Of a stretch of DNA of 64,000 nucleotides, positions 30,557 through 40,970 are shown one piece after another. Below the pieces are notes generated by a model. The model was not told the DNA's origin. It did no database searches and was given only the letters and a program-made list of their open reading frames with translations. Position 1 is the first letter of the stretch. Each line of letters starts with the position of its first letter. Source of the stretch: Chitinophaga pinensis (GTDB taxonomy: Bacteria; Pseudomonadota; Gammaproteobacteria; Burkholderiales; Burkholderiaceae_C); assembly GCA_943326015.2 (NCBI GenBank), contig CALPRQ020000009.1, forward strand, positions 1 through 64,000, read 5' to 3'. The position numbers and the translations under genes were made by a program.

Positions 30557-32578
30557 TCAGGCCGGCTCGAGTTCGAGCTTGAGCAGTTCGGCACCATCGC
30601 CGACCTGGTCCCCGACCGCGTACAGCAGCTCGGCCACCACCCCGTCGGCAGGCGCGGCAATCGTGTGCTCCATCTTCATGGCCTCCATCACGGCCAGCGG
30701 CTGGCCCTTGGCGACGCGCTCGCCGGCTGCGACCATGAAGGCAACGACCTTGCCCGGCATCGGCGCGGTGAGACGCCCGGCCTCGGCGCCGCTGTCGCCG
30801 GCATGCGCCAGCAGGTCGATCTCGACCAGCTGCGCGGCGCCCTGCGGCGTGAAGACCTCGACCCGTTCGCCGTCGAGGTAGACGGTGGCCCGGCTGCGCT
30901 GCGCGCCCAATGTGATGTCCAGCGCCCAGTCGCCGCCCTGGCGCGGCGCGAATTGCAGCGGCCCCGAGACAGCCTGGGCGCCCTCGCCCACGGTCAGCTG
31001 CAGCGCGGCGTCGCGGTGATAGGACAGCGTGGCGGCCACGCGCTCGCCGAGGTAGTCGAAGGCGAAGCGGCGTGCGAAGACGCCATGGCTGCGCCAGCCG
31101 TCGGTCTTGCTGAAAGGATCATCGCCTTCGGCTGCGCGCTCGGCCAGCAGGGTCTGCGCCACGGCAGCAGCGATGGCGAGCGGCCTGCCGACCTCATCCT
31201 GGCCGAACAGCACGGCACGCTCGCGTTCGATCAGCGCGGTGTCGAGGTCGGCGCCAGCGAACGACGGGCTGCGCACGACGCGGCGCAGGAACTGGACGTT
31301 GGTCGACAGGCCCACGATATGGGTCTGGGCGAGGGCCTCGTCGAGCCGGGCCAACGCCTGCTCGCGCGTGTCGCCCTGCACGATCAGCTTGGCCACCATC
31401 GAGTCGTAGAAGGGGCTGATTGCGTCGCCCTCGCGCACGCCGTCGTCAAAGCGTACCGGTGCGATCTGGAAGCTGTCGTGCGCGGGCCTGCGGTAGACGT
31501 CGAGCCGGCCGGTGGCCGGCAGGAACTGACGCTCGGGGTTTTCGGCGCAGATGCGGGCCTCGATCGCATGGCCACGAATCTGCAGCTGGTCCTGGCGCAG
31601 CGGCAGCGGCTCGCCAGCGGCCACGCGCAGCTGCCACTCGACCAGGTCGAGCCCGGTGATGGCCTCGGTCACCGGATGCTCGACCTGCAGCCGGGTGTTC
31701 ATCTCCATGAAGAAGAAATTCATGTCGCCACCTTCACGCTGCTCGACGATGAACTCGACCGTGCCGGCGCCGACATAATGCACCGCGCGCGCTGCCGCGA
31801 CCGCCGCCAGGCCCATCTGGGCGCGCAGCTCAGGCGTCAGCCCCGGTGCAGGGGCTTCTTCGAGCACCTTCTGATGCCGGCGCTGCACCGAGCAGTCGCG
31901 CTCGAACAGGTAGACGATGTTGCCCTGCTGGTCACCGAAGACCTGGATCTCGATGTGGCGCGGGCGCTGCACGTATTTCTCGATCAGCACCGCATCGTCG
32001 CCGAAGCTGTTGCGGGCCTCGCGCTGGCAGGAGGCGAGCGCGGCGGCGAAGTCTTCGCTGCGGTCAACCGCGCGCATGCCCTTGCCGCCGCCACCCGCGC
32101 TGGCCTTGATCAGCACCGGATAGCCGATGTGATCGGCCTCGGCCTGCAGCAGCGCGGGGTCCTGGTTGGCGCCATGGTAGCCGGGCACCAGCGGCACGCC
32201 GGCTCGCTCCATCAGCTGCTTGGACTCGGCCTTCAGGCCCATGTCCTTGATCGCGGAGGGCGGCGGCCCGATGAAGACCAGTCCGGCATCGGCACAGGCC
32301 TGGGCGAATTCCTCGTTCTCGCTCAGGAAACCGTAGCCGGGGTGGATGGCCTGGGCACCGGTGGCCTGGGCGGCCTCCAGGATGGCCTGCCAGCGCAGAT
32401 AGCTTTCCTTGGGCGAGCTGCCGCCGATATGGATGGCCTCGTCGCAAGCCGCGACATGCTTGGCGCCGGCGTCGGCGTCCGAATAGACCGCGACGGTCTT
32501 GACGCCGAGGCGACGCGCGGTGGCGGCGACGCGGCAGGCGATTTCGCCACGGTTGGCGATCAGGATTTTCTTGAACAT
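30557..32578 (-). CDS. liuD: methylcrotonyl-CoA carboxylase biotin-carrying (alpha) subunit
   Basis: A 673-residue biotin carboxylase fused to a biotin carrier domain. The N-terminus MFKKILIANRGEIACRVAATARRLG and ATP-grasp blocks (KASAGGGGKGMR, RDCSVQRRHQKVLEEAPAP, FFMEMNTRLQVEHPVTE) are standard. The biotin site is VMEAMKMEHT with K635. It carboxylates 3-methylcrotonyl-CoA together with the LiuB subunit. Propionyl-CoA or geranyl-CoA carboxylase is possible from this subunit alone; the neighbours (LiuB, LiuC, LiuE, LiuA) favour MCC. Confidence 0.93.
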   Translation of the reverse strand: MFKKILIANRGEIACRVAATARRLGVKTVAVYSDADAGAKHVAACDEAIHIGGSSPKESYLRWQAILEAAQATGAQAIHPGYGFLSENEEFAQACADAGLVFIGPPPSAIKDMGLKAESKQLMERAGVPLVPGYHGANQDPALLQAEADHIGYPVLIKASAGGGGKGMRAVDRSEDFAAALASCQREARNSFGDDAVLIEKYVQRPRHIEIQVFGDQQGNIVYLFERDCSVQRRHQKVLEEAPAPGLTPELRAQMGLAAVAAARAVHYVGAGTVEFIVEQREGGDMNFFFMEMNTRLQVEHPVTEAITGLDLVEWQLRVAAGEPLPLRQDQLQIRGHAIEARICAENPERQFLPATGRLDVYRRPAHDSFQIAPVRFDDGVREGDAISPFYDSMVAKLIVQGDTREQALARLDEALAQTHIVGLSTNVQFLRRVVRSPSFAGADLDTALIERERAVLFGQDEVGRPLAIAAAVAQTLLAERAAEGDDPFSKTDGWRSHGVFARRFAFDYLGERVAATLSYHRDAALQLTVGEGAQAVSGPLQFAPRQGGDWALDITLGAQRSRATVYLDGERVEVFTPQGAAQLVEIDLLAHAGDSGAEAGRLTAPMPGKVVAFMVAAGERVAKGQPLAVMEAMKMEHTIAAPADGVVAELLYAVGDQVGDGAELLKLELEPA

Positions 32579-32589
32579 GGCTTGTCTCC

Positions 32590-33372
32590 TCAGGCCAGCC
32601 AGGAAGGCTGGCGTTTTTGCAGGAAGGCCTGCACGCCCTCCCTGCCCTCGGTGCTGGCGCGGATGTCGGCGATGGCCTCGACGGTCGAGGCGATCAGCGC
32701 GGCGTCGATCTCGCGCTGCGCGACATCCTGCAGCAGGCGCTTGCAGGCGCGCACGGCGGCCGGGCTTGCGTTGAGCAGCGCCTTGACGACCGCATCGACC
32801 CGGCTGTCGAGCTGCTCGGCCGGCACGACCTCGTGCACGAAGCCGATGCGGTGTGCCTCGGCGGCGTCGAAGCGCTCGGCGCTCAGGCAGTAGCGGTGCG
32901 CGGCGCGCGGTCCCATGGCGCGCATCACGTAGGGGCTGATGGTGGCCGGCACCAGGCCGAGCCGGGTTTCACTCAGGCAGTAATGCGCGCTGTCGGCACT
33001 GATCGCGATGTCACAGCAGGCCACCAGGCCCATGCCGCCGGCATAGACATCGCCCTGCACGCGGGCAACGACCGGCTTGGGACAGTGGTAGATCACGCGC
33101 AGCATCTCGGCCAGGCGCGCCGCGTCAGCCAGGTTCTGCTCGCGGTCGTAGTCGGCCATGCGGCGCATCCAGTTCAGGTCGGCGCCGGCACAGAAGGCCG
33201 GGCCTTCGGCGGCCAGCACGATGGCGCGCACGTCCTCGCGTGCCCCGAGTTCAGTGAAGGCCTGCGTGAGTTCGGCGATCACCTCGTCGTTGAAGGCGTT
33301 GCGCAGTTCGGCGCGCGTGAGCGTGAGGGTGGCGCGTTGCGCCTCGACGTTGAGGGTCAGATTGGTCATCAC
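32590..33372 (-). CDS. liuC: methylglutaconyl-CoA hydratase (enoyl-CoA hydratase family)
   Basis: A 260-residue crotonase. The oxyanion-hole segments are FCAGADLNWMRRMADY and VQGDVYAGGMGLVACCDIAI, and SETRLGLVPATISPYVMRAMG follows as in LiuC/AtuE proteins. It hydrates 3-methylglutaconyl-CoA to HMG-CoA between MCC and the lyase. Gaps of 4 bp to liuB and 11 bp to liuD indicate one operon. Confidence 0.92.
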   Translation of the reverse strand: MMTNLTLNVEAQRATLTLTRAELRNAFNDEVIAELTQAFTELGAREDVRAIVLAAEGPAFCAGADLNWMRRMADYDREQNLADAARLAEMLRVIYHCPKPVVARVQGDVYAGGMGLVACCDIAISADSAHYCLSETRLGLVPATISPYVMRAMGPRAAHRYCLSAERFDAAEAHRIGFVHEVVPAEQLDSRVDAVVKALLNASPAAVRACKRLLQDVAQREIDAALIASTVEAIADIRASTEGREGVQAFLQKRQPSWLA

Positions 33373-33376
33373 GGCC

Positions 33377-34984
33377 TCACATGCGGAAGATGCCGAACTG
33401 GGTCTCGGGGATCGGCGCGTTCAGGCTGGCGCTCAAGCCCAGCGCCAGCACGCGGCGGGTGTCGGCCGGGTCGATCACGCCGTCGTCCCACAGCCTGGCA
33501 CTCGCGTAATAGGGGTGGCCCTGCTCCTCGTACTGCTGGCGGATCGGCGCCTTGAAGGCTTCCTCCTCCTCGGCGCTCCACTGGCCGCCCTTGGTCTCGA
33601 TGCCATCGCGCCGGACGGTCGCCAGCACGCTGGCGGCCTGCTCGCCGCCCATCACGCTGATGCGCGCGTTGGGCCACATCCAGAGGAAGCGCGGCGAGTA
33701 GGCGCGACCGCACATGCCGTAGTTGCCGGCACCAAAGCTGCCGCCGATGATGATGGTGAACTTGGGCACCTGGGCGGTCGCGACCGCCGTGACCATCTTG
33801 GCGCCGTTGCGCGCGATGCCCTCGTTCTCGTACTTGCGCCCGACCATGAAGCCGGTGATGTTCTGCAGGAACACCAGCGGGATCTTGCGCTGGCAGCACA
33901 GCTCGATGAAATGCGCCCCCTTCAGGGCCGATTCCGAGAACAGGATGCCGTTGTTGGCGATGATGCCGACCGCCATGCCCTCGATATGCGCGAAGCCGCA
34001 CACCAGCGTGGTGCCGAAGCGCGGCTTGAACTCGTGCAGCTCGCTGCCGTCGACCAGGCGCGCGATGATCTCGCGCACGTCGAAGGGCTTGCGGGTGTCG
34101 GTCGGGATCACGCCGTAGAGTTCGTCGGCCGGGAACAGCGGCGCGCGCGGCTCGCGCAGCGCCATCGCGGTCGGCTTGGCGCGATTCAGGTGACCCACGG
34201 CCTCCCGCGCCAGGCTCAAGGCGTGCAGGTCGTTCTGCGCCAGATGGTCGGCCACGCCTGAGAGCCGCGTGTGGACGTCGCCGCCACCGAGGTCCTCGGC
34301 GCTGACCTCCTCGCCGGTGGCGGCCTTGACCAGCGGCGGGCCGCCCAGGAAGATCGTGCCCTGGTTCTTGACGATGATGGTCTCGTCGCTCATCGCCGGC
34401 ACATAGGCGCCGCCCGCCGTGCAGCTGCCCATGACGACCGCGATCTGCGCGATGCCCTGCGCGCTCATGTTGGCCTGGTTGTAGAAGATGCGGCCGAAAT
34501 GGTCGCGGTCCGGGAACACCTCGTCCTGGTTCGGCAGGTTGGCGCCGCCCGAGTCGACCAGGTAGATGCAGGGCAGCCGGTTCTGCTCGGCGATCTCCTG
34601 CGCGCGCAGGTGCTTCTTGACCGTCAGCGGGTAATAGGTGCCGCCCTTGACGGTGGCGTCGTTGCAGACGACCATGCAGTCGATGCCGGCGACGCGGCCG
34701 ATGCCGGCGATCAGGCCGGCGCCGGGCGCATCGTTGCGATACATATTGAGCGCGGCCAGCGGCGCGACCTCCAGGAAGGGCGTGCCGGGGTCGAGCAGCA
34801 TCTGCACGCGCTCGCGCGGCAGCAGCTTGCCGCGCGCGAGATGCTTGGCGCGCGCGGCGTCACCGCCGCCCTGCGCGATCTGCTCGATGCGCAAGCGCAG
34901 GTCATCGACCAGGGCGCGCATCGCCGCCGCGTTGGCCTGGAAGTCCGCACTGCGCGGATTGAGTTGGGTACCGAGTATGCTCAT
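33377..34984 (-). CDS. liuB: methylcrotonyl-CoA carboxylase carboxyltransferase (beta) subunit
   Basis: A 535-residue carboxyltransferase. Visible: [112 protein letters not shown] and the C-terminal [36 protein letters not shown]. The PNQDEVFPD stretch is typical of MCC beta rather than propionyl-CoA carboxylase. Partner of LiuD. First of the tightly packed liuB-C-D-E genes. Confidence 0.96.
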   Translation of the reverse strand: MSILGTQLNPRSADFQANAAAMRALVDDLRLRIEQIAQGGGDAARAKHLARGKLLPRERVQMLLDPGTPFLEVAPLAALNMYRNDAPGAGLIAGIGRVAGIDCMVVCNDATVKGGTYYPLTVKKHLRAQEIAEQNRLPCIYLVDSGGANLPNQDEVFPDRDHFGRIFYNQANMSAQGIAQIAVVMGSCTAGGAYVPAMSDETIIVKNQGTIFLGGPPLVKAATGEEVSAEDLGGGDVHTRLSGVADHLAQNDLHALSLAREAVGHLNRAKPTAMALREPRAPLFPADELYGVIPTDTRKPFDVREIIARLVDGSELHEFKPRFGTTLVCGFAHIEGMAVGIIANNGILFSESALKGAHFIELCCQRKIPLVFLQNITGFMVGRKYENEGIARNGAKMVTAVATAQVPKFTIIIGGSFGAGNYGMCGRAYSPRFLWMWPNARISVMGGEQAASVLATVRRDGIETKGGQWSAEEEEAFKAPIRQQYEEQGHPYYASARLWDDGVIDPADTRRVLALGLSASLNAPIPETQFGIFRM

Positions 34985-35020
34985 CGGGGGCTTTCTATTT
35001 CGGATCGTTCGCGGGTGGCC

Positions 35021-36748
<1,728 letters not shown>

Positions 36749-36815
36749 GTTTGTCTCCTGCTGTCGCTTTGGGTTCTTGTGCAGCCATGGTAGGCAGGCA
36801 GAACGATTGGCGTGT

Positions 36816-36840
36816 GCCACAATGGTTGCAATTCATGCCA
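36816..36840 (-). promoter_or_regulatory. putative AraC-type operator, copy 1 (ligase/AraC intergenic)
   Basis: Read toward the ligase gene this 25-bp site is TGGC, two variable bases, GAATTGCAACCA, then TGGC after three mostly variable bases. The two TGGC boxes are 21 bp apart, the spacing of AraC-family direct repeats. The same site recurs before liuA at nearly the same distance (68 versus 70 bp from the start). Confidence 0.7.
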
Positions 36841-36857
36841 TCCCGGCACCCCTTCCG

Positions 36858-37958
36858 ATGCCCCTCACCAGCGCACCTCCCAGCCACCCCGAGGGCGGCC
36901 AGCAGCAGTCAGCCAGCCTCCGGCAGGCGGGCCAGGCCGTCACGCCGATGGCCTTCGTCCAGGCGATTGCCTGGGCTTATTCCATCCGTGGGCTGGACCC
37001 GGCAGGGGCCTTTTCTGCGGCACAAATCCCGCCAGACCAGATCAGTGATCCGGATGCCCGCATCACCGCGCTGCAGATGGAACGCCTCTCGGGCCATGCG
37101 ATGCGCGAGCTCGACGACGAGGCGCTGGGCTGGTTCGGCCGCCGCCTGCCCTGGGGCAGCTATGGCATGCTGGCGCGCGCCTCGCTGGGCGCGCCCACGT
37201 TGAGGCGGGCGCTCAAGCGCTGGTGCCGCCACCACGGGCTGCTGACCGATGACATAGCACTGCAGGTGACAGAAGCCGACGAAGTGGCGGAAATCACCCT
37301 GGCGGACCCGCGCGTCCCGCTGCCGACCCGCGAGTTCTGCCATGTCTCGGTCTTGCGCAACATCCACGGCCTGGCCTGCTGGTACAGCGACTCGCGCATC
37401 CCGCTGCTGGGGGCCAGCTTCAGCTTCGCGGCACCGCCGCATCGCGACAGCTATGCGGTGCTGTTCCCGGGGCCGGTGCAGTTCGCAGCCGCGCAGACCG
37501 CGATCCGCTTCGATGCGCGCTATCTCGACCTGCCGCTGCGCCGCGACGAGGCCGCCATGAACCAGCTGCTCAAGAACGCGCTGCCGCTGATGGTCCAGTC
37601 CTACCGGCGCGACCGGCTGCTGATCGAGCGCGTGCGCCAGTTGCTGCGCAGCCGGCCGCAGGACACGCACAACGCCGAGGGACTGGCCGCTCTGCTGCAT
37701 GTCTCGCCGCGCACGCTGCACCGCCAGCTGCACGAGCTCGGCAGCTCGCTGCAGGCGCTCAAGGATGCGGTGCGGCGCGAGCGCGCGATCGAGCTGCTGC
37801 TGCGTACGCAAAAGCCCAACAAGCAGCTGGCCGAAGCCACCGGCTTCACCAGCGAAAAGAGCTTCATCCGGGCCTTCCGTGGCTGGACTGGGCAGACGCC
37901 GACGGAATACCGCCAGCAGCACCGCGAACTCGCCCCGCTTCGCTCCCAGCCGGACTGA
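36858..37958 (+). CDS. AraC-family transcriptional regulator of the liu genes
   Basis: A 366-residue regulator from the ATG at 36858; an ATG at 36822 is in frame but would place the start inside the 25-bp repeat. The N-terminal part (about residues 30-220) is of the Arabinose_bd/OruR-like type: MAFVQAIAWAYSIRG, LGWFGRRLPWGSYGMLARASLGAPTLRRAL. The C-terminal two-HTH domain has LAALLHVSPRTLHRQL and KQLAEATGFTSEKSFIRAFRGWTGQTPTEYR. It is divergent from the ligase and convergent with liuA, so it probably senses a pathway intermediate and activates both. Inducer unknown. Confidence 0.9.
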   Translation: MPLTSAPPSHPEGGQQQSASLRQAGQAVTPMAFVQAIAWAYSIRGLDPAGAFSAAQIPPDQISDPDARITALQMERLSGHAMRELDDEALGWFGRRLPWGSYGMLARASLGAPTLRRALKRWCRHHGLLTDDIALQVTEADEVAEITLADPRVPLPTREFCHVSVLRNIHGLACWYSDSRIPLLGASFSFAAPPHRDSYAVLFPGPVQFAAAQTAIRFDARYLDLPLRRDEAAMNQLLKNALPLMVQSYRRDRLLIERVRQLLRSRPQDTHNAEGLAALLHVSPRTLHRQLHELGSSLQALKDAVRRERAIELLLRTQKPNKQLAEATGFTSEKSFIRAFRGWTGQTPTEYRQQHRELAPLRSQPD

Positions 37959-38041
37959 GGACGGCCTGCGCTGAAGCTCGGCTCGACAGGATCAGCGGGC
38001 TGGAAGCAGCGCTTGCGCAGACCTGCCGTTATCCCGTTGGC

Positions 38042-39223
38042 TCAGGCGGTCTCGGCGAACAGCTCGCGACCGATCAGCATGCGGCGGATCTCGCTCGTTC
38101 CCGCGCCGATCTCGTACAGCTTGGCGTCGCGCCACAGGCGCCCGAGCGGGTACTCGTTGATGTAGCCGTTGCCGCCGAAGAGCTGGATGCCGTCACCTGC
38201 CATCCTGGTGGCCTGCTCGGCGCACCACAGGATGACGCTGGCGCAGTCCTTGCGCACATGGCGGGCGTGGCCGTTGCCGAGGCTGTCCAGGTTCTTGCCG
38301 ATCTGGTAGCAGAAGGCGCGACCGGCCTGCAGCACGGTGTACATGTCGGCGACCTTGGCCTGCACCAGCTGGAACTCGCCGATGCTCTGGCCGAACTGCT
38401 TGCGGTCGTGGATATAGGGCACGACGTTGTCCAGCACCGACTGCATGATGCCGATCGGACCGGCCGCGAGCACGGCGCGCTCGTAGTCGAGCCCGCTCAT
38501 CAGCACCTTGACGCCCTGGTTCAGGCCGCCCAGGATCTGCGAGGCCGGCACCTCGACATTGTCGAACACCAGCTCGCCCGTGTGGCTGCCGCGCATGCCG
38601 AGCTTGTCGAGCTTCTGTGCCACCGAAAAGCCCTTCATGCCCTTCTCGATGATGAAGGCGGTGATGCCCTTGGCGCCCAGCTCCGGATCGGTCTTGGCGT
38701 AGACCACCAGCGTGTCGGCGTCGGGGCCGTTGGTGATCCACATCTTGCTGCCGTTGAGCAGGTAGTAGCCGCCCTTGTCTTCTGCGCGCAGCTTCATGCT
38801 GACGACGTCCGAGCCCGCGCCGGGTTCGCTCATCGCCAGCGCGCCAATATGCTCGCCGCTGATGAGCTTGGGCAGGTACTGGCGCTTCTGCTCCTCGCTG
38901 CCATTGCGCTTGATCTGATTCACGCAGAGGTTGGAATGCGCGCCGTAGCTCAGGCCCACGCTGGCCGAGGCACGGCTGATCTCTTCGAGCGCGATCATGT
39001 GCGCGAGGTAGCCCATGTTGGCGCCACCGTATTCCTCGCTCACCGTGATGCCGAGCAGGCCCAGCTCGCCCATCTTGCGCCAGAGGTCCATCGGAAACTG
39101 GTCCGTTCGGTCGATCTCGGCGGCGCGCGGCGCGATCTCGGCCTGGGCGAAGTCGCGCACGGCATCGCGCAGCGCGTCGATGTCCTCGCCGAGCATGAAG
39201 TCGAGTCCTGGAATCTGTGTCAT
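38042..39223 (-). CDS. liuA: isovaleryl-CoA dehydrogenase
   Basis: A 393-residue acyl-CoA dehydrogenase. The catalytic glutamate is at the IVD position, E248 in [14 protein letters not shown], instead of the C-terminal position used by straight-chain enzymes. [17 protein letters not shown] and the C-terminal [28 protein letters not shown] fit too. It oxidises isovaleryl-CoA to 3-methylcrotonyl-CoA with FAD and ETF, the step before MCC. The start follows GGAGAC. It is separated from the rest of the liu genes by the AraC regulator and has its own copy of the putative operator. Confidence 0.95.
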   Translation of the reverse strand: MTQIPGLDFMLGEDIDALRDAVRDFAQAEIAPRAAEIDRTDQFPMDLWRKMGELGLLGITVSEEYGGANMGYLAHMIALEEISRASASVGLSYGAHSNLCVNQIKRNGSEEQKRQYLPKLISGEHIGALAMSEPGAGSDVVSMKLRAEDKGGYYLLNGSKMWITNGPDADTLVVYAKTDPELGAKGITAFIIEKGMKGFSVAQKLDKLGMRGSHTGELVFDNVEVPASQILGGLNQGVKVLMSGLDYERAVLAAGPIGIMQSVLDNVVPYIHDRKQFGQSIGEFQLVQAKVADMYTVLQAGRAFCYQIGKNLDSLGNGHARHVRKDCASVILWCAEQATRMAGDGIQLFGGNGYINEYPLGRLWRDAKLYEIGAGTSEIRRMLIGRELFAETA

Positions 39224-39534
39224 CTCTGTCTCCTGGTCTTGTTGTGGTTAGCGGTTGCCTGAAATGTTACGCAAGCCCGGCCCAGGCCATGCGCCAGATT
39301 GGTTGCAATTCGCGCCAAGCACTGCCGGCTTGCCGCCTATCAACCTTCAGCCACCGGATGGCAGGAATTGTTACCTGAATGGCAGATATTTTCAGGCCGT
39401 GCTGCCTACCATGCCCAGACCCGCAGGCGAAGCCCGCACAGAAGACTGGCAGCATCTGCAGGTACAAAAAAAGCCGACGGCCCACTGTCTCACCGACAGC
39501 AAGCCGCGGACCACAACACAACAGGAGACAAGAC
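39224..39534. other. intergenic region between liuA and the Bug receptor gene
   Basis: These 311 bp hold the second AraC-type site (39293-39317) toward liuA and the ribosome site AGGAGA toward the rightward receptor gene. No small gene, RNA gene or clear terminator is seen in the rest. Confidence 0.6.
39293..39317 (-). promoter_or_regulatory. putative AraC-type operator, copy 2 (upstream of liuA)
   Basis: It has the same layout as the site at 36816-36840: TGGC, GAATTGCAACCA, TGGC with a 21-bp period between the TGGC boxes; 21 of 25 positions are identical by hand alignment. It lies 70 bp before the liuA start in the same orientation relative to its gene. Confidence 0.7.
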
Positions 39535-40533
39535 ATGAAGCCATCCCACCACAACCCGCTGCGGCGCCGGATGCTGGGGAGCGCAGCAGCCGCCCTCTGC
39601 ACCTTGGGTGCGCTCAGCCCCCTGCAGGCCCAGACTTCCAGCTGGCCGAACGCCAAGCCGATCCGGCTGGTGGTCGGCTTTGCTGCCGGTGGCACGACCG
39701 ACGTGATGGCGCGCATCGTTGCCAAGTCGCTGAGCGATTCACTGGGTCAGAGCGTGGTGGTCGACAACAAGCCGGGCGCCAGCAGCAACGTGGCCGCCAG
39801 CGAGGTCATCCGCGCCCAGCCCGACGGCTACACCTTCCTGGTTGCACCGACCTCGACCGAGACGGCCAACCCCTACCTGTTCAAGCAGACCATCAATCCG
39901 GCCCGGGACCTGACCCCGATCGCCGGCATCGGCCGCAGCCAGATGTACCTGGTCGTCAAGCCGCAATCGACATTCAAGGACGCACGCGAACTGGTCGACT
40001 TCGCGCGCAAGAACCCGGGCAAGCTGTCCTATGCCTCGTCCGGCGCCGGCACGCCACCGCATCTGGCGGCCGAACTGTTCAAGCAGGCAGCGGGCATCTT
40101 CGCGGTGCATATCCCCTACCGTGGCGCCGCGCCCGCGCTGCAGGACGTGCTGGGCGGCCAGGCCGACTACGTGATGGACCCCGGCATCGCCTTCCCCCAT
40201 GTCAGATCGGGCAAGGCGCGCATGCTGGCGGTCGCCGGCTCCAGGCGCTCGCCCTTCTTCCCCCAGGTGCCGACACTGAGCGAACTCGGCTTCAAGGCCG
40301 AACTCGACCTCTGGTTCGGCCTGTGGTCGCCCAACGGCACCCCGGCTGATATCAACGCCCGCATGGCGCGGGAAATCGCCAAGGCACTGACCCAGGCGCA
40401 GAGCAAGGAACGCTACGATGCGCTGGGCGCAGAACCGGTCGGCCTCGACACGGCCGAATTCAAGGCCCTGCTCGCCAGCGAGGCCAGGCAGCTTTCGAGC
40501 CTGATCCGCGAAAAGAACATCAGCGCCGATTAG
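39535..40533 (+). CDS. Bug-family tripartite tricarboxylate transporter substrate-binding protein
   Basis: A 332-residue periplasmic receptor from the ATG at 39535 (MKPSHHNPLRRRMLG) with AGGAGA upstream. The signal peptide has a twin-arginine-like RRRMLGSAAAALCTLGAL and a cut near LQAQ. Bug hallmarks: WPNAKPIRLVVGFAAGGTTDVMARIVAKSLSDSLGQSVVVDNKPGA, then PNGTPADINARM. Such proteins bind small carboxylates for TctAB or act as sensors. No TctA/TctB genes are nearby, as is usual for this expanded Burkholderiales family; the ligand is unknown. Confidence 0.93.
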   Translation: MKPSHHNPLRRRMLGSAAAALCTLGALSPLQAQTSSWPNAKPIRLVVGFAAGGTTDVMARIVAKSLSDSLGQSVVVDNKPGASSNVAASEVIRAQPDGYTFLVAPTSTETANPYLFKQTINPARDLTPIAGIGRSQMYLVVKPQSTFKDARELVDFARKNPGKLSYASSGAGTPPHLAAELFKQAAGIFAVHIPYRGAAPALQDVLGGQADYVMDPGIAFPHVRSGKARMLAVAGSRRSPFFPQVPTLSELGFKAELDLWFGLWSPNGTPADINARMAREIAKALTQAQSKERYDALGAEPVGLDTAEFKALLASEARQLSSLIREKNISAD

Positions 40534-40571
40534 AACCCGGACGCTGCGCCAGCACATCGACCGCAGCTGAA

Positions 40572-40600
40572 CAGACCCCGGACCGCAAGGCCGGGGTCTT
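40572..40600 (+). terminator. terminator after the Bug receptor gene
   Basis: AGACCCCGG pairs with CCGGGGTCT around ACCGCAAGG and is followed by TTGTC. The stem is strong but the T-run is short. Confidence 0.6.
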
Positions 40601-40663
40601 GTCATTGGCGGCCTGCGCAGACGCCGAGTTTCATCTAATTAAAGTGAAACCAATCTGCCAACA

Positions 40664-40692
40664 TTGACAAAACAAAGGGTTTACCCTAATAT
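40664..40692 (+). promoter_or_regulatory. near-consensus sigma-70 promoter
   Basis: TTGACA at 40664-40669, a spacer of exactly 17 bases, and TAATAT at 40687-40692. It lies in an A+T-rich pocket. The predicted transcript starts near 40699, about 28 bases before the ATG of the small gene at 40728. It is the clearest promoter in the window. Confidence 0.8.
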
Positions 40693-40727
40693 TCAGGTCT
40701 TATTCCAAAACACGCAGGATGTTCCCC

Positions 40728-40970
40728 ATGACCGCGCTGCAGCAACAGTTTGCCGAAGCCATACACCCCGCCTTCACCCAGGCTTTCAGCCAGGCCGCCG
40801 AGCTGACCAGGCGTCCGATGGCCGTGCCGTTCGAGGCAGCCAGGCAGCAGTACTCGCTGGCCGTCAGGGTCGGCCTGCAGCCCAACTCCATGCTGGCCTA
40901 CCGCGACCACTTCAAGACGCTGGACCAGCTGGAAAAGGCCACCCTCGGCCCGTTCGCGCGTCAGATCTGA
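40728..40970 (+). CDS. small uncharacterised protein with a strong promoter
   Basis: An 80-residue protein (MTALQQQFAEAIHPAF...). The ATG at 40728 has AGGA eight bases before; an ATG at 40719 has none. The sequence is soluble-looking with two amphipathic helical stretches (QQFAEAIHPAFTQAFSQAAEL and DHFKTLDQLEKATLGPF); no domain is recognised. A phasin-like role was considered because of size and promoter strength but no phasin motif is seen. The near-consensus promoter and the ribosome site argue that it is real and well expressed. Its stop abuts the convergent asparaginase stop. Confidence 0.7.
   Translation: MTALQQQFAEAIHPAFTQAFSQAAELTRRPMAVPFEAARQQYSLAVRVGLQPNSMLAYRDHFKTLDQLEKATLGPFARQI

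Noticed and set aside
40728-40970. Small protein as a phasin
   Set aside because: Size and strong promoter fit, but no phasin motif is visible and no PHB genes are adjacent apart from a generic FabG-like gene.
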